A DNA stretch of 56,563 nucleotides from Paludibacteraceae bacterium (GTDB lineage: Bacteria > Bacteroidota > Bacteroidia > Bacteroidales > Paludibacteraceae). Positions within the stretch are counted from its first letter, which is position 1, and each line of letters begins with the position of its first letter. This document shows, one piece after another, positions 1 to 7,126 of this stretch. Position numbers and translations under genes: made by a program. The DNA lies in contig JAFSTB010000022.1 in assembly GCA_017450685.1 (NCBI GenBank), positions 1 to 56,563 on the forward strand, written 5' to 3'. The notes under the pieces are model-generated. The model had not been told where the DNA came from, did no database searches, and saw only the letters and a list, made by a program, of their open reading frames with translations.

Positions 1-1
1 A

Positions 2-178
2 GAATTGATTCATGATAACCAGCATATTACTTATGATGACTTAGCTGTAAGTTTGAAAGTGAGTAGGCAAACGATATTTAAGGAAATTACAATACTTCGC
101 AAAAAAAATATAATTGAACATATTGGATCTCGACGTCGTGGAGACTGGATTATTATAAATCGTCATGAAATATCATAA
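2..178 (+). CDS. C-terminal winged-helix fragment of a larger protein (5' truncated)
   Basis: Open from the window edge to TAA at 176-178, giving 58 residues. They form a winged helix-turn-helix: ITYDDLAVSLKVSRQTIFKE (recognition helix), then KKNIIEHIG and a basic wing ending in DWIII. Modules of this kind cap Fic proteins and AlbA/Schlafen-type ATP-binding proteins of Bacteroidota; the Fic protein at 12338 has the same kind of C-terminal domain. The main domain lies outside the window, so the function cannot be assigned. The stop codon is followed immediately, in the same frame, by a 12-bp repeat array that stays open into vsr. Confidence 0.7.
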   Translation, partial: ELIHDNQHITYDDLAVSLKVSRQTIFKEITILRKKNIIEHIGSRRRGDWIIINRHEIS

Positions 179-285
179 GTTTACTATAGGTTTACCATAA
201 AGTTTACTATTAAGTTTACTATTAAGTTTACTATTAAATTTACTATTAAATTTACTATTAAATTTACTATAAAGTTTACTATTAA
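179..285 (+). repeat. 12-bp tandem repeat array, about nine units
   Basis: Nine back-to-back copies of GTTTACTATTAA, with G/A variation at the first base and small changes in the two 5'-most copies. The array fills the whole gap between the stop of the preceding gene (178) and the vsr ATG (290). It has no stop codon in the frame shared by both genes and would read as eight FTIK tetrapeptides. There are no spacers, so it is not CRISPR. Confidence 0.95.
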
Positions 286-289
286 GTCC

Positions 290-742
290 ATGCCCGATGT
301 TCTGACACCTGCACAACGGCACCGCTGCATGTCGCATATACGCAGCAAGGCGACGAAACCGGAGATAACGGTCCGGAAATGGCTGTGGGCGCACGGATAC
401 CGGTACAGGCTGAACGTGAAGAGCGTGCCGGGCAAGCCGGACATCGTGATGCGGAGATACAGAACGGCTATTTTCGTCAACGGCTGTTTCTGGCACGGGC
501 ATGAGGGATGCAGACAGTTCGTACTGCCCAAGACCAACACCGCTTTCTGGCAGGCGAAGATTGACCGCAACCGCGAACGGGACCGACGGAACTACCAATT
601 ATTGCTTGACGCCGGTTGGCAAGTAATCGTCATCTGGGCATGCAACCTCACCAAAGACAAAACAGAACCCACCATGCAGCAAGTCTCTATTCTACTCAGT
701 CGGAATCTGTTGGCTATATACAAAAAAAGTAACGAACCATAA
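290..742 (+). CDS. vsr: Very short patch repair endonuclease Vsr
   Basis: Nicks 5' of T in T:G mismatches created by deamination of 5-methylcytosine. 150 residues, a normal Vsr length. The key residues sit at the classical positions: Asp51 in PGKPDIV (catalytic metal ligand), Phe67 and Trp68 (mismatch intercalation), His69 and His71, and zinc-binding Cys66 and Cys74 in NGCFWHGHEGC. The N-terminal RHRCMSHIRSKATKPE stretch is also typical. Vsr usually lies beside a C5 cytosine methyltransferase, but none is visible downstream, so within this window the gene is an orphan. It is visibly GC-richer than the array in front of it. No recognisable promoter was found; it may depend on upstream transcription through the repeats. 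Confidence 0.93.
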   Translation: MPDVLTPAQRHRCMSHIRSKATKPEITVRKWLWAHGYRYRLNVKSVPGKPDIVMRRYRTAIFVNGCFWHGHEGCRQFVLPKTNTAFWQAKIDRNRERDRRNYQLLLDAGWQVIVIWACNLTKDKTEPTMQQVSILLSRNLLAIYKKSNEP

Positions 743-889
743 GACTAGGCATTAGAATATATCTTTTAGACCTGTTAACAATGAACTGATATGGTAAACT
801 GTTGATGGAGCCGACAGAATAGCAAGATTAGATATTTAATATTAGGATTAGATGGGGGGCGGGTTGATAAGTAAAAACGAGCTAATAAT

Positions 890-1553
890 ATGAAATCCAT
901 TGAGGTAGTAGCAGCGATAATCAGTGACGGGGCGGATATTTGCCACGCAGCGCGGGTATGGCGAGTGGAAAGACTGGTGGGAGTTCCCTGGCGGTAAGAT
1001 AGAAGCAGGCGAGACACCCGAGCAGGCTCTCCGCCGCGAGATACTCGAAGAACTTGCCGCCGAAATTGAAGTTGGCGAACTCCTGCACACTATCAACTAC
1101 GACTATCCTGCTTTTCATCTCACGATGCATTGTTTTATGTGCAGACTGTTGAACCGAGAGCAAAGAACAAAGAGCAAAGAACAAGGACAAAGAACCGCTA
1201 CACTGAAGGAGCAAGGACAAAGAACCGCTGTACTGAAGGAACAAGAAAAAAAGACCGCATCGCTGAAGGAGCAGCAAGGAACAAAGAACCAAGAGCAAGG
1301 ACAAAAGGTCTCAGCACTGAAGGAGCAAGGACAAAAGACCGCATCGCTGAAGGAACAGGGAGCAAAGAGCAAGGACAGCAATAGTCAGTTTACCCTTCTT
1401 GAGCACGAAGCCGCCAAGTGGCTCGCACCGTCTGAGCTTCACACCGTCCGTTGGCTCCCCGCAGACAAGGAGATAATTGAAATTTTACAACGAAGGAGAA
1501 CTGGAGCCAAATTCAACTTGTCGGAAATTCCGACAGGTTCAACAAGAGGGTAA
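890..1553 (+). pseudogene. NUDIX (MutT-like) pyrophosphohydrolase with frameshift and decapeptide-repeat insertion
   Basis: A NUDIX hydrolase of the 8-oxo-dGTP or (deoxy)nucleoside triphosphate type, with the NUDIX box starting GGKIEAGE and continuing RREILEEL. An ATG at 890 gives MKSIEVVAAIISDG, the expected first strand. A run of four G at 929-932 then throws it out of frame, and with three G the text reads straight into RIFATQRGYGEW. The second frame is open from a GTG at 924 to 1553. Between CFMCRLL and FTLLEHEAAKWL, about 75 residues of KEQGQKTASL-like repeats replace a short loop. The true C-terminus is near WLPADKEIIEIL; the last 20 residues read a RhuM fragment out of frame. It may be inactive, phase-variable, or carry a sequencing error at the homopolymer. 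Confidence 0.75.
1162..1383 (+). repeat. 30-bp tandem repeats inside the NUDIX gene
   Basis: About six imperfect 30-bp units with core AAGGAGCAAGGACAAAGAAC encode the decapeptide K-E-Q-G-Q-K/R-T-A-S/T/V-L. The fourth unit carries an extra 24-bp insert. A shorter GAGCAAAGAACAA motif repeats just before the units. The unit length is a multiple of three, so the expansion stays in frame. Purine-rich on the plus strand. Confidence 0.9.
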
Positions 1554-1786
1554 TAGAATGGTTAGTCGCGATATCCCTTTCTACAACCTCGATATGATTA
1601 TCTCCCTCGGCTATCGTGTCCGTTCGGTGATTGCAACGCGCTTCCGTCAGTGGGCAACCAAACGCCTTAACGAGTACATCGTCAAAGGCTTTACGATGGA
1701 TGATGAACGGCTGAATTTCGCCCGTAGAAGAAGCCTATTTAGAAACTATCAAATCGCTTGAAGCAAAGACGAAAAAGTTGAAATAA
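1477..1786 (+). pseudogene. RhuM-family protein remnant
   Basis: The segment reads YNEGELEPNSTCRKF, RDIPFYNLDMIISLGYRV, FRQWATKRLNEYIVKGF and MDDERL, the conserved centre of RhuM-type virulence/accessory proteins. The N-terminal DNA-binding part is missing, because the text joins directly onto the end of the NUDIX gene. After MDDERLN the frame changes to one reading SPVEEAYLETIKSLEAKTKK and a stop at 1784-1786, so most of the C-terminal half has been deleted. No plausible start exists other than a TTG at 1477. Best read as a truncated, frameshifted relic rather than a working gene. Confidence 0.7.
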
Positions 1787-1799
1787 CATACAATTGTAC

Positions 1800-1876
1800 A
1801 AGGTTAATTTATCAGAGCTTCACTTCGTACACCGATTGTCGGCAGACGGAGAGATAATTTACAAACTAAACGTAAG
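1800..1876 (+). other. Second NUDIX-like C-terminal tail (relic)
   Basis: Read in frame from 1800 this gives SELHFVHRLSADGEIIYKLN, closely matching the NUDIX tail SELHTVRWLPADKEIIEIL encoded around 1431-1488. The DNA is also alike (both contain gagcttcac and gagataatt). It ends in a stop overlapping the ATG of the helicase gene. This suggests the NUDIX end was duplicated when the RhuM fragment arrived, or that this is the original NUDIX terminus. Confidence 0.5.
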
Positions 1877-4800
1877 ATGATTGCATTTATCGACACAGAG
1901 GTTAGTCCTAAGACTCACAGGGTTGAAGACTATGGTGCGGTGCGTGAGGATGGGGCGCAACGACATACTCGCTCTGCTACGGAGTTTTATTCTTTTGTGT
2001 CAGAGTGTGATGTTATCTGCGGGCATAATATTATCAATCACGACCTTAAGTATCTGCAACTCTGGAAAGAATATATCATCATTGACACCCTTCCGCTATC
2101 GGCTCTCCTGTTTCCGACCAAACCGTATCACCGTTTGCTCAAAGACGACAAACTACAAGTCGATGAGCTGAATAATCCTCTTAACGATGCACAGAAAGCG
2201 CGCGACCTTTTCAACGATGAGGTAGCGGCGTGGCGGCAACTGCCTCATCAAAAACAGCTTATCTATCGTATCTTACTAAAAGACACACAACAGTTCCAAG
2301 GCTTTTTCAGATGGATAGGCAATGATACTCAGACCGCCACACAAGACCTCGATGCATTAGTGAAAGAGACATATCGCGGTAAACTATGCGAGAATGCTGA
2401 TATAAAAGCTGTTGCCAAATATTATCCCATTGAGTTAGCATACGCCTTGGCAATAATAGGAGCCGATGACCTCTATTCCATTACTCCTGCTTGGGTGCTG
2501 CATAACTACCCAAAAATCAACAATGCAATGATGTTTCTCTGCAACACGCCATGCGGAAAATGTGAGTATTGTCGAAGCAAGAACGATGCGCATAGCGGGT
2601 TGATGGAGTTTTTTGGGTATAAAGAGTTTCGCATGTTTGATGGAGAGCCTATGCAGCAAAACGCTGTAGAAGCGGCTATTCGTGGAGAGTCACTGCTCAC
2701 AATCTTTCCCACAGGCGGCGGCAAGAGTTTGACCTTCCAACTGCCGGCACTCATGGCAGGGCATAACATACACGGTCTGACGGTGGTCATCTCGCCGCTG
2801 CAAAGTCTGATGAAAGACCAAGTGGACAATCTAGCTGCGCGAGGAATAAGCGACGTGGTAACCATCAACGGTTTGCTTGACCCTATAGAGCGAGCCACCG
2901 CCATACAACAGGTGGCTGACGGCACAGCCAATATACTTTACATAGCCCCTGAGATGCTCCGCAGCAATACAATAGAGCGGCTGCTTATGAGCCGTAATGT
3001 GGTGCGGTTTGTGATTGATGAGGCACACTGCTTCTCCGCCTGGGGACAAGACTTCCGTACCGACTATCTCTACATAGGCGACTTTATCCGCCAACTGCAA
3101 GAGAAAAAACAGCAAGCAACGCCGATAGCAGTATCATGTTTTACCGCCACTGCAAAACAGAAAGTGGTCAGCGACATCTGCGACTATTTCAAACAAAAAC
3201 TTGGCATCGAACTGCGCGTCTTTGCTGCCAAATCAGAGCGACAGAACCTGCGCTATTCAGTGCTTCACGCCGAGACAGCCGAGCAGAAATACACTCAGTT
3301 GCGCAACCTTATTCTCAGTCGCAAATGTCCTGTTATTGTATATGTGGCACGAACAAAGCGGACAGAAGAGTTGGCAGAAAGATTGAGTCGTGACGGCATC
3401 AGTGCCTTGCCTTTTAACGGCAAGATGGAGAGTGCGGAAAAAGTGGCAAACCAGAATGCTTTCATGAGCGGCGAGACGCAGGTGATAGTTGCTACTTCTG
3501 CCTTCGGAATGGGAGTGGACAAGAAAGATGTCGGTTTGGTTATTCACTACGACATCAGCGACTCGCTCGAGAACTACATCCAAGAGGCCGGTCGTGCCGG
3601 TCGCGACCCTCACTTGAATGCCGACTGCTATGTACTCTTTGATGACAGCGACCTTGACAAGCATTTCATACTTCTCAACCAGACTAAGCTATCCATCAGC
3701 GAGATACAGCAGGTGTGGAAAGCCATTAAGGACCTAACCATCAAGCGCGAGCGCGTCAGTTGTTCACCTCTTGAGATAGCACGTCAGGCGGGATGGGGAG
3801 AGGATGACACCAACGAGATAGAGACACGCGTCAAAGGGACTGTTACAGCACTTGAGCAGGCCGGGTTCATCATCCGAGGGAACAACGCAGCGAGGATCTT
3901 TGCCACAGGAATAAAAGTGCGTTCTATGGACGAGGCTCGGCAGAGGCTGACGGCTTCGCGTCTTTTCGATGAGAAGACCCGCGACGAGGCTGCACGTATC
4001 ATCCGTTCGCTCATCAGCTCGCGTGCCACCGCCGATGGGCGCGGTGCCGAAGCCGAGAGCAGGATCGACTACCTGTCGGACATGCTCGGCATGAAGAAAG
4101 AGACGGTCATCCGCAATGTCAACCTGATGCGGCAAGATGGGATATTAGCAGACACCCGCGATATGCAGGCGTATATTGACAACACCCGAATCAGCCGTCA
4201 TTTAGATGGTATATTGCGTTTGGAGCGATACTTGTTAGAGCGTATCAGTAGTGAAAATACTATTTATAACTACAAGCAGCTCAATGCCGAAGCACAAAAA
4301 GCCGGTTATGGGCAGTGTAACGTCAAACTTTTGCACCAACTGCTGCATTTCTTGTTGGTCAAAGGTTATATCCACAAGCAGGAACATACGGCAAGCGGCA
4401 ATGTCAGTTTACGTTTGCAGACCGACCGAGAGACGGCACTCACGCGCTTTGACCACAGAGAGAGTCTGTGCCGTTTTATCACCGCTAAACTAACAGAAAT
4501 AGCAACGGACAAGCAGGTTACGTTCTCGTTGGTCGAATGGTTGCAACAGTATAATGCAGCACTGCAAACTAATATGTTCACTCAAACTAAGCCGACAACA
4601 ATCATTGATATTGAAGAAGCATTGTTGTATTTGAGCAAGATGGAGCTTATCAAGATTGAAGGCGGGTTTATGGTTGTCTATTCGCCAATGCAGATTGAGC
4701 GTCAGGTGGAGCGCACACGGCGATATGGCAAAGAGCAATATCGTCTGCTCGACGAGTTCTATCGCCAGCGTATTCAGCAGATACATATAGTGGGCGAGTT

Positions 4801-6541
4801 TGCCAATATGATGGTGCGCGACTACGATGCTGCCATGCAGTTTGTCAGCGACTATTTCCTCATGGACTACCGCGAGTTCATTGTTAAATACTTCAAGGGT
4901 GAAAGACGTGTGCAGATTCAGAAAAACATCACACCTGCCAAATATCAGCAGGTGTTTGGCGTATTGAGTGAAAAGCAGCGGCAGATTATTGATGACAAGC
5001 AGAGCAAATATATTGTCGTGGCAGCAGGTCCGGGCAGTGGCAAGACGCGTGTGTTGGTACATAAGTTAGCCTCACTGCTACTGCTCGAGGATGTCAAGCA
5101 TGAGCAGTTGCTTATGCTCACCTTCTCGCGTGCTGCGGCTACCGAGTTCAAGAAAAGGCTGATAGACCTTGTCGGCAATGCAGCACATTTTGTAGATATC
5201 AAGACTTTCCATTCCTACAGTTTCGACCTCATCGGTCGGCAGGGCACATTAGAAGAAGCCGACACCGTGGTGCGTCGAGCAGCTGAGATGATAGAGAACG
5301 GTGAGGTGGAAGAAAGCAAGATCGCTAAGAGTGTGCTTGTCATTGACGAGGCGCAAGACATGGGCGCTGATGATTTCCGGTTAGTGCAGGCACTCATGCA
5401 CCGCAACGAGGAGATGCGGGTGATTGCTGTGGGCGATGACGACCAGAACATCTATGCTTTCCGTGGCAGCAACTCAGCCTACTTGCGCTCGCTCATCACG
5501 CAACATGAAGCTGTGGTATATGAAATGACCGACAACTACCGCTCCAACGCTGCAGTTGTTGAGTATGCCAACCGCTTCGTGCAACAGATACCTAATCGGA
5601 TGAAGAACAAGCCGATTGTGGCAGTGTCGGAGAAACAAGGTGAGGTTCGTGTCTCAAATGATAAGGTTCTTTCTTTCAACCCAAAGATTTCGGGAACTAC
5701 AGCTTTCCTTACCGTCACCAACGAGCAGACACAGCAGTTAGCATATATGCTCCGGCAGCAAGGCAAACATGTGAGGCTGATACAGAACACCGACGGCTTC
5801 CGCTTTATCAACCTTGCCGAGGTCAGGTATTTCCTCAAACAGATAGGACACAATGAAGATGGCACTATCAGCCAAGAGCAATGGCATACAGCCAAAGAGC
5901 GTACGATAGCTGCATACGAGACAAGTACATGTCTTGACATCATGCGTCGGTTTTTTGCCGATTTCGAGACCACGCACAAAACTTTCTACCGCAGCGACCT
6001 TCGAGAGTTCGCTTTGGAGTCAAACATCGAAGATTTTATCTCAACGGAGAAGAACACCGCCTTTGTCAGCACTATCCACAAGGCGAAAGGGCGCGAGTTC
6101 GACACTGTCTATCTGCTTCTTGGTGGCATTCGTCAGATGGACACCGACATGCTTCGTGCTATCTATGTAGGTATAACCCGCGCACGGCACAATCTGTATA
6201 TTTTCAACGACACCTCTTTTCTTGACCAACAACAAGAGATCGCGCTCTCACTCACGATGCGGGATGTGTGGCTTGACTATTTCCGCGACAAAAAGGAGAA
6301 AGTACTCAGTATGCGAAGTGGTGACAGCCTGACCTATAACAACGGCTATCTCCTGAGTAAGGACGGCACATACTTGGCATGCCTTTCAACCGTAATGCGC
6401 GAGAAGATGAAGCAGTTAGAGAAGGCAGGTTATGCCGTGTCAGAGGCTAATGTGAGTTATGTGCTCGCATGGCGTCCCCAGGACGAAACCGAAGAAGTGG
6501 CAGTCCTTCTCGCCAATATAGTGTTACAGAACAAGACGTAA
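1877..6541 (+). CDS. DEDD exonuclease - RecQ helicase - UvrD helicase fusion protein
   Basis: 1554 residues with three enzymatic blocks. Residues 1-180 look like a DEDD 3'-5' exonuclease: FIDTE, then CGHNIINHD, then NDAQKARD. Around 220-232 a CNTPCGKCEYC cluster could bind zinc. Residues ~255-600 are a RecQ-type SF2 motor: FPTGGGKS near 279, DEAHCFSAWGQDFR near 379 and QEAGRAGRD near 569. A winged-helix-rich linker (~600-1000) follows. Residues ~1030-1460 are a UvrD/PcrA-type SF1 motor: AAGPGSGKTR near 1051, DEAQDMG near 1155, GDDDQNIYAFRG near 1186, HKAKGREFD and YVGITRAR. All nucleotide-binding motifs look intact. The GNAT gene starts one base after its stop. Probably processes DNA ends or forks; its place beside vsr and a Type I system suggests a defence or repair role (inference). 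Confidence 0.88.
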   Translation: MIAFIDTEVSPKTHRVEDYGAVREDGAQRHTRSATEFYSFVSECDVICGHNIINHDLKYLQLWKEYIIIDTLPLSALLFPTKPYHRLLKDDKLQVDELNNPLNDAQKARDLFNDEVAAWRQLPHQKQLIYRILLKDTQQFQGFFRWIGNDTQTATQDLDALVKETYRGKLCENADIKAVAKYYPIELAYALAIIGADDLYSITPAWVLHNYPKINNAMMFLCNTPCGKCEYCRSKNDAHSGLMEFFGYKEFRMFDGEPMQQNAVEAAIRGESLLTIFPTGGGKSLTFQLPALMAGHNIHGLTVVISPLQSLMKDQVDNLAARGISDVVTINGLLDPIERATAIQQVADGTANILYIAPEMLRSNTIERLLMSRNVVRFVIDEAHCFSAWGQDFRTDYLYIGDFIRQLQEKKQQATPIAVSCFTATAKQKVVSDICDYFKQKLGIELRVFAAKSERQNLRYSVLHAETAEQKYTQLRNLILSRKCPVIVYVARTKRTEELAERLSRDGISALPFNGKMESAEKVANQNAFMSGETQVIVATSAFGMGVDKKDVGLVIHYDISDSLENYIQEAGRAGRDPHLNADCYVLFDDSDLDKHFILLNQTKLSISEIQQVWKAIKDLTIKRERVSCSPLEIARQAGWGEDDTNEIETRVKGTVTALEQAGFIIRGNNAARIFATGIKVRSMDEARQRLTASRLFDEKTRDEAARIIRSLISSRATADGRGAEAESRIDYLSDMLGMKKETVIRNVNLMRQDGILADTRDMQAYIDNTRISRHLDGILRLERYLLERISSENTIYNYKQLNAEAQKAGYGQCNVKLLHQLLHFLLVKGYIHKQEHTASGNVSLRLQTDRETALTRFDHRESLCRFITAKLTEIATDKQVTFSLVEWLQQYNAALQTNMFTQTKPTTIIDIEEALLYLSKMELIKIEGGFMVVYSPMQIERQVERTRRYGKEQYRLLDEFYRQRIQQIHIVGEFANMMVRDYDAAMQFVSDYFLMDYREFIVKYFKGERRVQIQKNITPAKYQQVFGVLSEKQRQIIDDKQSKYIVVAAGPGSGKTRVLVHKLASLLLLEDVKHEQLLMLTFSRAAATEFKKRLIDLVGNAAHFVDIKTFHSYSFDLIGRQGTLEEADTVVRRAAEMIENGEVEESKIAKSVLVIDEAQDMGADDFRLVQALMHRNEEMRVIAVGDDDQNIYAFRGSNSAYLRSLITQHEAVVYEMTDNYRSNAAVVEYANRFVQQIPNRMKNKPIVAVSEKQGEVRVSNDKVLSFNPKISGTTAFLTVTNEQTQQLAYMLRQQGKHVRLIQNTDGFRFINLAEVRYFLKQIGHNEDGTISQEQWHTAKERTIAAYETSTCLDIMRRFFADFETTHKTFYRSDLREFALESNIEDFISTEKNTAFVSTIHKAKGREFDTVYLLLGGIRQMDTDMLRAIYVGITRARHNLYIFNDTSFLDQQQEIALSLTMRDVWLDYFRDKKEKVLSMRSGDSLTYNNGYLLSKDGTYLACLSTVMREKMKQLEKAGYAVSEANVSYVLAWRPQDETEEVAVLLANIVLQNKT

Positions 6542-6542
6542 T

Positions 6543-6908
6543 ATGACAACAGAGATACGACATACGGAAAACGGCGAAAGCGGGATATTCACCGCATGGC
6601 AAAACGATGTACAAGTCGGTGAGATGACTTACAAGCGGAGCGGTGTTAAATATACCTCTATGCCGAAAGAAATGGATAGATGGGGACAAGCCCAAGAAAT
6701 TTCTACGACAGAAAAAACACTGAAGGAGCAAATGGTGATTAACCATACACAGGTGTTTGACGGCTACGAGGGGCAAGGCATTGCGCGTCAGTTGGTGATG
6801 GCGGCGGTGGATTTTGCACGCAAAGAGGGTAGGAAAATCATGCCCGTTTGCTCCTATGCCAAAGCTGTGCTGACACGCACTGACGAATATAATGATATTT
6901 TGCTATAG
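6543..6908 (+). CDS. Small GNAT-type N-acetyltransferase (YjdJ/Acetyltransf_CG-like)
   Basis: 121 residues. The acetyl-CoA binding segment is FDGYEGQGIARQLVMAAVDF, followed by GRKIMPVCSYAKAVL, as in the short YjdJ-like GNAT family. Members usually run from an EMTY strand directly into INHTQV. Here about 25 extra residues (KYTSMPKEMDRWGQAQEIST and on) lie between those elements, so the fold carries an unusual insertion. The start is one base after the helicase stop, so it is almost certainly co-transcribed and perhaps translationally coupled. Substrate unknown. Confidence 0.8.
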   Translation: MTTEIRHTENGESGIFTAWQNDVQVGEMTYKRSGVKYTSMPKEMDRWGQAQEISTTEKTLKEQMVINHTQVFDGYEGQGIARQLVMAAVDFARKEGRKIMPVCSYAKAVLTRTDEYNDILL

Positions 6909-6995
6909 CATCTATCATAATAAAAGTACATCCGGTCTTTCAATCCCAATCATGATTCCATAATCATCGTTAGTTCCATAAAAAATGCATATTCT

Positions 6996-7027
6996 TTTGG
7001 TATTTTGCCGAAAAAAGAGTATTTTTG
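6996..7027 (+). promoter_or_regulatory. Bacteroidota-type promoter for the hsdM operon
   Basis: -33 TTTG at 6996-6999, exactly 20 nt, then -7 TATTTTTG (TAnnTTTG) at 7020-7027. The hsdM ATG lies about 100 nt downstream. The gap 6909-7126 holds nothing else I can identify. Confidence 0.65.
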
Positions 7028-7126
7028 CACGATAAAACACACAAAAAACCAATCCGCAACATTTGCGCTATAGATGTGCCACTTATAAGCAGCATATAAT
7101 TTAATCCTGCCAAAAAGCATACAACA

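Noticed and set aside
179..1383. CRISPR-like appearance of the 12-bp and 30-bp arrays
   Set aside because: Units are directly adjacent with no unique spacers, and no cas genes are nearby.
1130..1384. Alternative-frame proteins across the NUDIX repeat
   Set aside because: Repeat units of 30 bp keep every frame open on both strands; only the NUDIX frame is joined to a recognisable fold.
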